Assembly (NCBI GenBank): GCA_947483345.1
Contig: CANKNL010000158.1
Span: 1 to 7,023 of the forward strand
Origin: Chitinophagaceae bacterium
Lineage (GTDB): Bacteria; Bacteroidota; Bacteroidia; Chitinophagales; Chitinophagaceae
Reading direction: 5' to 3'
DNA length: 7,023 nucleotides
Shown: positions 1 through 6,864 of the stretch, piece after piece
Layout of the letters: each line of letters begins with the position of its first letter
Position numbering within the stretch: the first letter of the stretch is position 1
The notes under the pieces: generated by a model
What the model was told of the DNA's origin: nothing
The model's database searches: none
The model's input: the letters and a program-made list of their open reading frames with translations, nothing else
Position numbers and translations under genes: made by a program

Positions 1-32
1 ATGAAACTTATCCCACTTCGGATCTTAGATTC

Positions 33-40
33 TATATTTG
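33..40 (+). promoter_or_regulatory. Bacteroidota-type -7 promoter box upstream of purK
   Basis: TATATTTG matches all fixed positions of the Bacteroidota housekeeping -7 box TAnnTTTG and is followed by CGCC and then the purK ATG. The same TTTGCGCC string occurs in the box ahead of purE. I could not find a convincing -33 TTG/TTTG element at the usual distance of about 20 nt upstream, so the call rests on the -7 box and its position. If it is used, transcription would begin at or within a few bases of the start codon. Confidence 0.6.
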
Positions 41-44
41 CGCC

Positions 45-1172
45 ATGGTAAAAGCAGGTATCTTAGGAGGTGGTCAGTTAGGCCGGATGTTATTACAGGC
101 CGCTGCCAATTACCCGGTGGAAACATTCGTAATGGAAAATGATCCCGGCTGTCCGGCTGCACATCTTTGTCATCATTTTATTAAAGGTGATATCCGTGAT
201 TTTGATGACGTTTATAATTTTGGTAAAGGCCTCGATGCCTTAACTATAGAAATTGAATCGGTACATGAAGGGGCTTTGGAAAAACTCGAAAAAGAAGGTG
301 TACAGGTTTACCCAAAACCTGGTGCTTTAAAAATCATTAAAAACAAAATTCTTCAAAAGCAATTTTATAAAGACAATGACATCCCTACCAGTGCTTTTGT
401 AGTTACTCAAAATAAAGCAGACCTACAACAACATACTCATTTTTTACCGGCTGCACATAAAATTGCTTTAGGCGGTTATGACGGCCGCGGCGTTCAACTG
501 ATAAAGACCATAGCAGAATTGGATAAGGGATTTGATGCCCCGGCTGTTTTAGAAAAATTAGTTTCCATCAAAAAAGAAATTGCCATAATTATTGCGGTGA
601 ATGATGCCGGTGAAAATGCCATGTACCCGACTGTGGATATGGTTTTTGATAACCGGCTCAATGTACTCGATTACCAAATCAGCCCTGCCGATTTGCCCGA
701 AAAAATTTTATGGAAAGCAGAAGCCATTGCACTGAAAGTGGTAAAAGATCTGAAAAGTCCGGGTATTTTTGCCGTGGAATTATTTGTTGATATTGATGAC
801 CAGGTTTTTGTAAATGAAACCGCACCCCGGGTTCACAACAGCGGCCATCATACCATTGAAGCCAATTACAGTTCTCAATTTGATATGCTTTGGCGGATCA
901 TACTCGGCTATCCCCTGGGGAGTACCGAACCCATATTATCAGCAGCCCTGGTTAATTTGTTAGGCGAAGACGGTTATATTGGTGACGCGGTTTATGAAGG
1001 GTTACCTGATATATTAGAACTGGAAAATGTATTTGTACATATTTATGGAAAAACAGAGACCAGGCCCGGCAGAAAGATGGGTCATATTACCATTTTAAGC
1101 AAGGAAAAGCAGGAATTAATTCGCCAGGCCAACCGGATTAAACAAAAACTAAAAGTAAACACGGCTATTTAA
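45..1172 (+). CDS. purK: N5-carboxyaminoimidazole ribonucleotide synthetase PurK
   Basis: PurK is a cytosolic ATP-grasp enzyme of de novo purine synthesis: AIR + ATP + bicarbonate gives N5-CAIR + ADP + Pi, which PurE then rearranges. The 375-residue product begins with the family N-terminus, GILGGGQLGRML at residues 5-16. It has the GGYDGRG loop at 143-149, the acidic metal-ligand pair expected of ATP-grasp enzymes (E245 in FAVELF and E258), the signature ETAPRVHNSGHH from 258, and a C-terminal RKMGH at 343-347 supplying the conserved lysine K344. Length is close to E. coli PurK (about 355). The ATG at 45 is chosen because it puts the nucleotide-binding glycine motif at the usual distance from the N-terminus; the frame is open further upstream but no start is visible there. 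No Shine-Dalgarno sequence precedes it. The partner gene purE is about 5.7 kb downstream, beyond an efflux operon. Two arginines I expect in the ATP-grasp region (before GGYDG, and in the 'AR' of the central strand) are replaced, but the catalytic motifs are intact. Confidence 0.97.
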   Translation: MVKAGILGGGQLGRMLLQAAANYPVETFVMENDPGCPAAHLCHHFIKGDIRDFDDVYNFGKGLDALTIEIESVHEGALEKLEKEGVQVYPKPGALKIIKNKILQKQFYKDNDIPTSAFVVTQNKADLQQHTHFLPAAHKIALGGYDGRGVQLIKTIAELDKGFDAPAVLEKLVSIKKEIAIIIAVNDAGENAMYPTVDMVFDNRLNVLDYQISPADLPEKILWKAEAIALKVVKDLKSPGIFAVELFVDIDDQVFVNETAPRVHNSGHHTIEANYSSQFDMLWRIILGYPLGSTEPILSAALVNLLGEDGYIGDAVYEGLPDILELENVFVHIYGKTETRPGRKMGHITILSKEKQELIRQANRIKQKLKVNTAI

Positions 1173-1205
1173 TCCTTACCACTAATATAAAAAATTATTT
1201 CAGCT

Positions 1206-1240
1206 ATTGATTAAGGCTTAAATTTAGCCCTTAAATCAAT
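1206..1240. repeat. Bulged inverted repeat in the efflux operon leader
   Basis: The left arm 1206-1218 (ATTGATTAAGGCT) pairs with the right arm 1226-1240 (AGCCCTTAAATCAAT) through 13 base pairs, with two extra bases in the right arm, around a 7-nt loop TAAATTT. It fills about half of the 73-nt gap between purK and the efflux adapter and ends 5 nt before the adapter GTG. No T-run follows, so it does not look like a standard intrinsic terminator. It could be an operator for a dimeric repressor, an RNA hairpin limiting translation start, or a weak end to the purK transcript. The pairing is directly visible; the role is inference. Confidence 0.6.
1219..1226 (+). promoter_or_regulatory. Possible imperfect -7 box for the efflux operon
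   Basis: TAAATTTA differs from TAnnTTTG only at the last base and lies in the loop of the inverted repeat, about 20 nt before the adapter start. If used, transcription would start around 1230, so the mRNA would lack the left arm and the palindrome would act on DNA rather than as an RNA hairpin. AT-rich DNA gives such matches by chance, and I see no matching -33 element. Confidence 0.3.
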
Positions 1241-1245
1241 AACAG

Positions 1246-2307
1246 GTGAAAGCACTATTTCGACATTTCAATTCTTTTTACGGCATCGTGTTTATTGTTT
1301 TTATACTGGCGTCTTGCGGGGGTGCAGATAAGAAAAAAGAGGCTCCGGGTCCTGCTAAATCGGCTATTCAAAAAGTTGAAGGTTATATTGTAAAGCCCAT
1401 GCCCATCAGTGATAAAGCAGAACTTCCGGGTTCTATCATTGCTAATGAAACCACAGAGATCCATCCCGAAATTTCGGGCCGGCTGGTGTATCTGAACCTG
1501 AATGAAGGAAAAATAGTTGGAAAAGGCACGCTACTTGCAAAAATTTATGATGGTGATCTTCAGGCCCAGCTAAAAAAACTGCATGTTCAATTAGCCGTTG
1601 CTGAGCAAACCGTTAAACGCATGGGAGAATTATTAAAGATCAGTGGTGTTAGTCAGCAGGAATACGACTTAAGTACCCTGCAGGTAAATACCATCAGGGC
1701 CGATATGGAGATTGTAAGTACCAATATCAGCAGAACAGAAATAAGGGCGCCTTATAGCGGCACCCTGGGTTTAAAAAATATCAGTTCAGGTGCTTATGTC
1801 ACACCACAAACAACCCTAACAACCATACGGCAGAACAGCCAGTTAAAATTAGACTTTGTATTACCCGAAAAATTTACCAACAGTATAAAAACCGGACAGG
1901 TGGTTGATTTTACAGTAGAAGGCAATTCTAAAAAGTACACTGCACGGGTTATTGCCGCAGAATCGGGGCTCTCAGAAAATACACGCAGCCAAAACATCAG
2001 GGCACTGGTTATTAATAATGATGGCAGTTTATTACCGGGCATTTTTGCAAAGGTCACTACGGATTTCAATGCCGATCCAAACGGATTAATGATTCCTACA
2101 CAAGCCATTTTACCTCAGGCACGTGGTAAAAAAGTGATCGTTTTTCACAGTGGCCTGGCTAAATTTACAGATGTGATGACCGGTATCAGAGATTCTGCAT
2201 TTATACAAATTACCAGTGGATTGCAAGTAGGCGATACCGTTATCACTACAGGATTAATGAGTTTGAAGCCGGATGCAAAAGTTGAATTAAATAAAATAAA
2301 CAAATAA
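1246..2307 (+). CDS. RND efflux periplasmic adapter (membrane fusion protein), lipoprotein
   Basis: This is the adapter that joins the RND pump to the outer-membrane channel across the periplasm (HlyD/AcrA family). Residues 1-23 form a lipoprotein signal peptide with a hydrophobic core and lipobox LASC, placing the lipidated cysteine at residue 24, followed by GG and a charged linker. Residues about 58-101 form the first half of a barrel-sandwich (lipoyl-like) domain, about 104-162 a short alpha-helical hairpin, and the second half starts with the typical RAPYSG at 167-172 and GAYV. Beta-barrel and membrane-proximal domains follow to the end; 353 residues is normal for the family. The start is GTG: an in-frame TAA at 1240 closes the frame just upstream and later starts would remove the signal peptide's basic n-region. 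No Shine-Dalgarno is present and an inverted repeat lies immediately upstream. The permease gene follows after 13 nt, so the two are surely co-transcribed. The substrate is not predictable. Confidence 0.93.
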   Translation: MKALFRHFNSFYGIVFIVFILASCGGADKKKEAPGPAKSAIQKVEGYIVKPMPISDKAELPGSIIANETTEIHPEISGRLVYLNLNEGKIVGKGTLLAKIYDGDLQAQLKKLHVQLAVAEQTVKRMGELLKISGVSQQEYDLSTLQVNTIRADMEIVSTNISRTEIRAPYSGTLGLKNISSGAYVTPQTTLTTIRQNSQLKLDFVLPEKFTNSIKTGQVVDFTVEGNSKKYTARVIAAESGLSENTRSQNIRALVINNDGSLLPGIFAKVTTDFNADPNGLMIPTQAILPQARGKKVIVFHSGLAKFTDVMTGIRDSAFIQITSGLQVGDTVITTGLMSLKPDAKVELNKINK

Positions 2308-2320
2308 AGTTACCGGGCGT

Positions 2321-5300
2321 ATGAACATTTCAGAATTCAGTTTACGAAGGCCCATATTTGCCATTGTACTCAATATCCTCATTGTGGTATTTGGAGCAAT
2401 TGGCTATTATTTTTTAGGTGTCCGTGATTTTCCGGCACTTGACCCTCCCAATATCAGTGTGCGCACATCTTATCCCGGCGCCAATGCCGAGATTATTGAA
2501 ACACAGATCACCGAACCGCTTGAAAAAGCCATCAATGGTATTGCAGGTATTAAAAATATATCTTCCCAAAGTTCGCAGGGCAGCAGTAATATTACAGTAG
2601 AGTTTGTTTTGGGATCAAACCTGGAAGAAGCGGCTAATGATGTACGTGATAAGGTGTCACAGACTGCGCGTTCATTGCCTACCGATTTGGATGCGCCACC
2701 CGTTGTTTCCAAAGCTGATGCCAGTAACGATCCGGTGGTTATTATGCTGTTGCAAAGTCAAATCCGCAACTCCTTACAGATAACCGAATTTGCAAACAAT
2801 AACCTGGTAGAACGTTTGCAAACAATACCAGGTGTAAGCAATGTGGTTATTTGGGGCGAAAAAAAATATGCGATGCGCATCTGGTTTTCCCCAACAAAAC
2901 TGAGTGCCTACGCCCTTACCCCAACCGATGTTCAAACGGCATTACTGAGAGAAAATGTAGAACTGCCATCGGGAAAAATATCGGGTAATGCCACCGAACT
3001 GTCCATACGCACATTTGGAAAACTTAATACCGAGGAAGAATTTAATAACCTGATTGTAAAAAATATTAATGGCACGGATATCCGGTTAAAAAATATCGGC
3101 GAAGCGGTGCTTGGCCCCGAAAATGAGGAAAGCGTTTTAAAGGAAAGCGGTATTCCCATGATCGCTATTGCCATTATCCCGCAACCCGGTACTAATTATA
3201 TTGCCATTTCCGATGAAATAAAAAAACGTTTTGGAGAGATCAAAAAAGATCTGCCTGCCGATATCCGTTTGGAGATCTCATCAGATCAAACTGACTACAT
3301 CCGAAAGTCGATCAGTGAAGTTGGAGAAACTTTAATGTTAGCCTTTTTTCTGGTGGTCATGATCATCTATCTTTTTTTCAGGGAGTGGTTAATTGCCATC
3401 AGGCCATTAATTGATATCCCTGTTTCGCTGATTGGTGCCTTTTTCATTATGTATATTTCGGGCTTTACCATCAATGTGCTTACCCTATTAGCCATTGTAC
3501 TGGCTACGGGGCTTGTTGTGGATGATGGCATTGTGGTTACCGAAAATATTTATAAAAAAATTGAGGGTGGTATGCCCAAGTGGCAGGCCGCTAAGGAAGG
3601 TTCCAAAGAAATTTATTTTGCGGTAATTGCCACTTCCATCACACTGGCCGTTGTATTTTTACCCATCATTTTTTTACAGGGATTTGTCGGCAGGCTTTTC
3701 CGCGAATTTGGTATTGTAGTAGCCGGGGCTGTATTGATATCTGCTTTTGTATCACTTACTTTAACACCGGTACTCAATGTTTATTTAGCAAACAAATCAC
3801 ATAAACATTCCTGGTTTTATACGGTTACGGAACCCTTTTTCCGTAGTCTTGAAAATGGCTACCGCAAAGCCTTAAGTGGTTTTATGAGATGGCGCTGGAT
3901 GGCCTTTTTGATCATCGTCGCCTGTTTTTCCATTATCTATTTTATAGGCCGCAATTTACAAAGTGAACTGGCCCCCATGGAAGATAAAAGCAGTTTCCGC
4001 TTGTCGGTAACGGCACCAGAAGGCACAGCGTATGATGCCATGGATAAATTCATGGATAAGCTTTCCAATTTTTTAATTGATTCGATACCCGAGAAAAGAT
4101 ATATGGTAAGCATGACGGCCCCGGGATTTACCGGTTCGGGTTCTGCCAACTCCGGTTTTGTGCGGGTTGCATTATGCAGTCCGTCTGAACGTAAACGGAG
4201 TCAACAGGATGTGGTGAACTGGATCAATAAAAACCTCTCCCGTTTTAGCGAAGGCAGGGCTTTTGCAGTACAGGAACAAACCATTTCTGTAAACCGGCGC
4301 GGCGGCCAACCCGTACAGTTTGTTTTACAAAATACAAATTCCGAAAAAATTAAAAAGATACTGCCACAGTTTCTGGAAGAAGCCAATAAAAACCCGGTCC
4401 TGATGGGTGTGGATGTAGATCTGAAATTTAATAAACCAGAACTGCGTATTAACATCGACAGGATGAAAGCAAGTGCCCTGGGTGTAAGCATTGATGCCAT
4501 TTCTCAAACCTTACAACTCTCTATGAGTAACCGCCGGATGGGGTACTTTACCCGACAGGGTAAACAATATCAGGTACTGGGTCAGGTTGAGCGATCGGAC
4601 CGTGATGACCCATCTGACCTTAAAAATATTTATGTACGCAATACCCGCGGAGAGGCCATTTCACTGGATAACCTGATTACGTTATCAGAAGAGGTAACCC
4701 CGCCAACCATCTATCATTTTAACCGGTATAAGTCGGCCACCATATCGTCGGGACTGGCACCAGGTAAAACGGTGGGTGACGGTATAAAAGCCATGAATGC
4801 CGTTTCAAAAAAACTGCTCGATGACACATTTACCACTTCTCTTAGTGGTTCATCAAGAGATTTTGCAGAAAGTTCCGGCAATACCTCTTTTGCGTTTATC
4901 CTTGCCTTGGTACTTATCTTTTTGGTACTGGCTGCACAATTTGAAAGTTTTATCGACCCATTCACCATTATGGTTACAGTACCTTTGGCTATTGCAGGTG
5001 CTGTACTTTCTTTGTGGATCTTTAACCAAACCCTAAATATTTTTTCGCAGATTGGCATGATCATGCTCATTGGACTGGTAACCAAGAACGGCATTTTAAT
5101 TGTGGATTTTGCCAACAAAAAACAACTGGCAGGCCATAAAAAGATACCGGCAGTTATTGAAGCATCAGTGGCCAGGTTCCGCCCCATCATCATGACAAGC
5201 CTTGCCATGAGTTTGGGTGCCTTACCACTTGCCCTATCACTTGGAGATGCTTCCACAAGCCGGATTCCTTTAGGTATCGTTATCGTTGGTGGTGTTTTAT

Positions 5301-5413
5301 TTTCGCTCGTACTCACCCTCTTTGTTATACCGGCCGTGTACTCCTACCTGTCTACTAAGAAAAAGAAAAATGCATTGGAAGAATTAGATGAAGCCAAGAC
5401 TTCTTCTGTTTAA
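2321..5413 (+). CDS. AcrB-like RND efflux permease (HAE-1 type)
   Basis: This is the inner-membrane proton/substrate antiporter that powers a tripartite exporter, expected to work as a trimer. At 1030 residues it is the usual HAE-1 length (AcrB is 1049). The start has the family form SLRRPIFA running into TM1 (about 11-33). A first periplasmic porter half (about 35-335) is followed by TM2-TM6 (about 338-490), TM7 (527-543), a second porter half (about 545-850) and TM8-TM12 (about 856-1010). The proton-relay residues align with AcrB: D401 and D402 in TM4 (AcrB D407/D408), K922 in TM10 (K940) and R952 before TM11 (R971), so the pump should be active. A short lysine-rich tail ends the protein. 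RND pumps of this type export drugs, detergents, dyes or other amphiphiles. The absence of heavy-metal-pump neighbours and the HAE-1-like sequence argue against a metal pump, but the true substrate is unknown. The ATG has no Shine-Dalgarno; the adapter lies 13 nt upstream and the channel gene 11 nt downstream. Confidence 0.96.
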   Translation: MNISEFSLRRPIFAIVLNILIVVFGAIGYYFLGVRDFPALDPPNISVRTSYPGANAEIIETQITEPLEKAINGIAGIKNISSQSSQGSSNITVEFVLGSNLEEAANDVRDKVSQTARSLPTDLDAPPVVSKADASNDPVVIMLLQSQIRNSLQITEFANNNLVERLQTIPGVSNVVIWGEKKYAMRIWFSPTKLSAYALTPTDVQTALLRENVELPSGKISGNATELSIRTFGKLNTEEEFNNLIVKNINGTDIRLKNIGEAVLGPENEESVLKESGIPMIAIAIIPQPGTNYIAISDEIKKRFGEIKKDLPADIRLEISSDQTDYIRKSISEVGETLMLAFFLVVMIIYLFFREWLIAIRPLIDIPVSLIGAFFIMYISGFTINVLTLLAIVLATGLVVDDGIVVTENIYKKIEGGMPKWQAAKEGSKEIYFAVIATSITLAVVFLPIIFLQGFVGRLFREFGIVVAGAVLISAFVSLTLTPVLNVYLANKSHKHSWFYTVTEPFFRSLENGYRKALSGFMRWRWMAFLIIVACFSIIYFIGRNLQSELAPMEDKSSFRLSVTAPEGTAYDAMDKFMDKLSNFLIDSIPEKRYMVSMTAPGFTGSGSANSGFVRVALCSPSERKRSQQDVVNWINKNLSRFSEGRAFAVQEQTISVNRRGGQPVQFVLQNTNSEKIKKILPQFLEEANKNPVLMGVDVDLKFNKPELRINIDRMKASALGVSIDAISQTLQLSMSNRRMGYFTRQGKQYQVLGQVERSDRDDPSDLKNIYVRNTRGEAISLDNLITLSEEVTPPTIYHFNRYKSATISSGLAPGKTVGDGIKAMNAVSKKLLDDTFTTSLSGSSRDFAESSGNTSFAFILALVLIFLVLAAQFESFIDPFTIMVTVPLAIAGAVLSLWIFNQTLNIFSQIGMIMLIGLVTKNGILIVDFANKKQLAGHKKIPAVIEASVARFRPIIMTSLAMSLGALPLALSLGDASTSRIPLGIVIVGGVLFSLVLTLFVIPAVYSYLSTKKKKNALEELDEAKTSSV

Positions 5414-5424
5414 AAATAAACTAA

Positions 5425-6750
5425 ATGACAAAATTTTTTAAAATTATAAGCCTGTTTTTTTTCATGGCTGTATGTTCACAACAAGCCTTTACACAAAATA
5501 AATTAACAATAGAACAAGCCATTGCCGCCACCCTTGAAAATAATTTTGATATCCAATTATTACGCAATGATTCCAGTTCTTATGCACTTGATAAATCCTA
5601 TGCCCGTGCTGCCTTTTTACCCAGAGTGAATGCCACAACCGGCCTCGTTTACAATAACAATAACCAAAAACAAAAATTCACCGATGGCACCAAAAGAGAA
5701 AGTAATGGCATACGATCCAGTAATTTATCAGGATCCATACAACTAAACTGGACCATCTTTGACGGCTTTAAAATGTTTGCCACAAGGGATAAATTAACAC
5801 AGTTTGTACAACTGGGCGAATTGAATATTAAAAACCAGATGATCAATTCTGTTGCCACCGTTATCAATAACTACTACAATATAGTTCGTCAAAAACAACA
5901 ATTGAAAGCCATTGAAGAGCAAATGGGCATTAATGAAGAGCGGGTAAAGCTGGCAGAAAAAAAAATAAGTGTGGGCTTGGGAGCCAAACCCGAATTATTG
6001 CAGGGCAAAGTAGATCTGAATGCACAAAAAGCAGCCCGCTTAAAACAACAAACACTCATAGAACAGTTAAAGGAACAACAGAACCAACTGATGAATGTGG
6101 CGTTGAATACCCGTTATGAGGTTTCAGATTCAATTCCTTTTAGGCATCACCTCATTCTTGGTGACCTGTTAAATGGTTTTGAAACTACGAATCCGCAGTT
6201 GCTGTTAACCAAAAAAAATATTGATATTACCAAACTTACCTTAAAAGAAAGAAAGGCTGAGCGTTACCCGGTGGTTAGCTTCAACTCGGCCTATAATTAT
6301 TTTAAAACAGACAATAAGGCCGTAGTCAATCCTTTTACCCCATTGTATAGCAGGAACAATGGTTTCAATTACGGCATCGGGATAAGCATCCCCATTTTAA
6401 ACGGATATAATACAAAGCGCCAGATACAGCAAACACAACTGGATATTGATTGGCTCAACATCGCTTACCAAAATCAAAAATCAAAAATTGATCTGGGCCT
6501 TACCAATGCCTTTAAAGATTATGAATTACAAAAAAATACATTAGCCCTTGAAGAAGAAAATATACTACTCGCAAAAGAAAATGTAACGATATCATTGGAA
6601 AGATTGAGACTGGGTATTTCAACCTACTTAGAACTGAGGGAAACACAAAAAAGCCTGGAACAGGCCTATGACCGATTGATTGCAGCACGGTACAATACCA
6701 AACTGGCTGAAACAGAATTACTAAAACTAAAAGGAGATTTGATTAAATAA
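5425..6750 (+). CDS. TolC-family outer-membrane efflux channel
   Basis: This is the outer-membrane exit duct of the efflux system; TolC-family proteins are trimers with a beta-barrel in the membrane and a long periplasmic helical tunnel. The 441-residue product has a signal peptide (basic start, very hydrophobic residues 7-16, likely cleavage near residues 21-24) and then KLTIEQAIAATLENNFDIQLLRND, the typical opening of the first efflux-protein repeat. Two similar halves are recognisable: about 27-230, and from about 235 to the end. Both contain long Q/K/E-rich helices such as those around residues 150-225 and 350-440, and the C-terminal YLELRETQKSLEQAYDRLIAARYNT pattern is characteristic. 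A cysteine at 17 has a poor lipobox (valine before it), so I favour ordinary signal-peptidase cleavage over lipidation. Translation starts 11 nt after the permease stop in an A-rich context without Shine-Dalgarno. It is the last gene of the operon, and no hairpin terminator is evident after it. Confidence 0.94.
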   Translation: MTKFFKIISLFFFMAVCSQQAFTQNKLTIEQAIAATLENNFDIQLLRNDSSSYALDKSYARAAFLPRVNATTGLVYNNNNQKQKFTDGTKRESNGIRSSNLSGSIQLNWTIFDGFKMFATRDKLTQFVQLGELNIKNQMINSVATVINNYYNIVRQKQQLKAIEEQMGINEERVKLAEKKISVGLGAKPELLQGKVDLNAQKAARLKQQTLIEQLKEQQNQLMNVALNTRYEVSDSIPFRHHLILGDLLNGFETTNPQLLLTKKNIDITKLTLKERKAERYPVVSFNSAYNYFKTDNKAVVNPFTPLYSRNNGFNYGIGISIPILNGYNTKRQIQQTQLDIDWLNIAYQNQKSKIDLGLTNAFKDYELQKNTLALEEENILLAKENVTISLERLRLGISTYLELRETQKSLEQAYDRLIAARYNTKLAETELLKLKGDLIK

Positions 6751-6808
6751 GTTTAAAACAAAGCGGCTAAAATAAAAAACACAAACTCTTTCTTTTGCAA
6801 TTCCTTTG

Positions 6809-6816
6809 TAGTTTTG
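6809..6816 (+). promoter_or_regulatory. Bacteroidota-type -7 promoter box upstream of purE
   Basis: TAGTTTTG fits all fixed positions of TAnnTTTG and is followed by CGCC, as in the box ahead of purK. It lies in the 106-nt gap between the channel gene and purE, 40 nt before the purE ATG, predicting a leader of about 30-35 nt. TTTG also occurs at 6794-6797, but only 11 nt upstream, too close for a standard -33 element. The box suggests purE has its own promoter rather than relying on efflux-operon read-through. I saw nothing else of note in this gap and no clear terminator. Confidence 0.65.
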
Positions 6817-6825
6817 CGCCTTAGC

Positions 6826-6864
6826 ATGAAACAATTATCTTACAAAAAAAATACAAATGAGTAA
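6826..6864 (+). other. Possible 12-codon upstream ORF overlapping the purE start
   Basis: An ATG about 9 nt after the -7 box opens a 12-codon frame (MKQLSYKKNTNE, then TAA) that overlaps the first bases of purE in another frame. Its stop lies 3 nt past the purE ATG, a geometry that permits coupled re-initiation or competition for initiation. It has no Shine-Dalgarno and no recognisable peptide function, and a frame this short could arise by chance. Confidence 0.2.

Noticed and set aside
1..51. Frame 1 from the first base reads 16 codons to a TAA overlapping the purK start, possibly the tail of an upstream gene or a tiny ORF.
   Set aside because: Too short to recognise, at the window edge, and it runs through the purK promoter box; nothing supports it as coding.
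4832..4849. Perfect 6-bp inverted repeat (ACCACT/AGTGGT, 6-nt loop) in the permease gene.
   Set aside because: It lies within coding sequence with no T-tract or regulatory context; repeats of this size are expected by chance in 7 kb.
4714..5316. A 200-codon open frame on the minus strand inside the permease gene.
   Set aside because: It lies opposite strongly conserved permease sequence (TM8-TM12) and its translation resembles no known protein; it is a shadow of the real gene. The other short frames on either strand inside the genes were rejected for the same reason.
5455..5462. Run of eight T residues in the signal-peptide codons of the channel gene, a possible phase-variation site.
   Set aside because: It encodes the expected phenylalanines of a hydrophobic signal core in an AT-rich genome; a run of eight is short, and nothing else suggests phase variation.
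5461..5478. Possible lipoprotein signal (cysteine at residue 17 of the channel protein).
   Set aside because: The preceding residues M-A-V do not form a good lipobox (valine just before the cysteine) and a plausible type I signal cleavage lies further on.
6751..6808. Search for an intrinsic terminator after the efflux operon.
   Set aside because: The stretch is A-rich with no GC-bearing stem followed by T residues; read-through into purE cannot be excluded.
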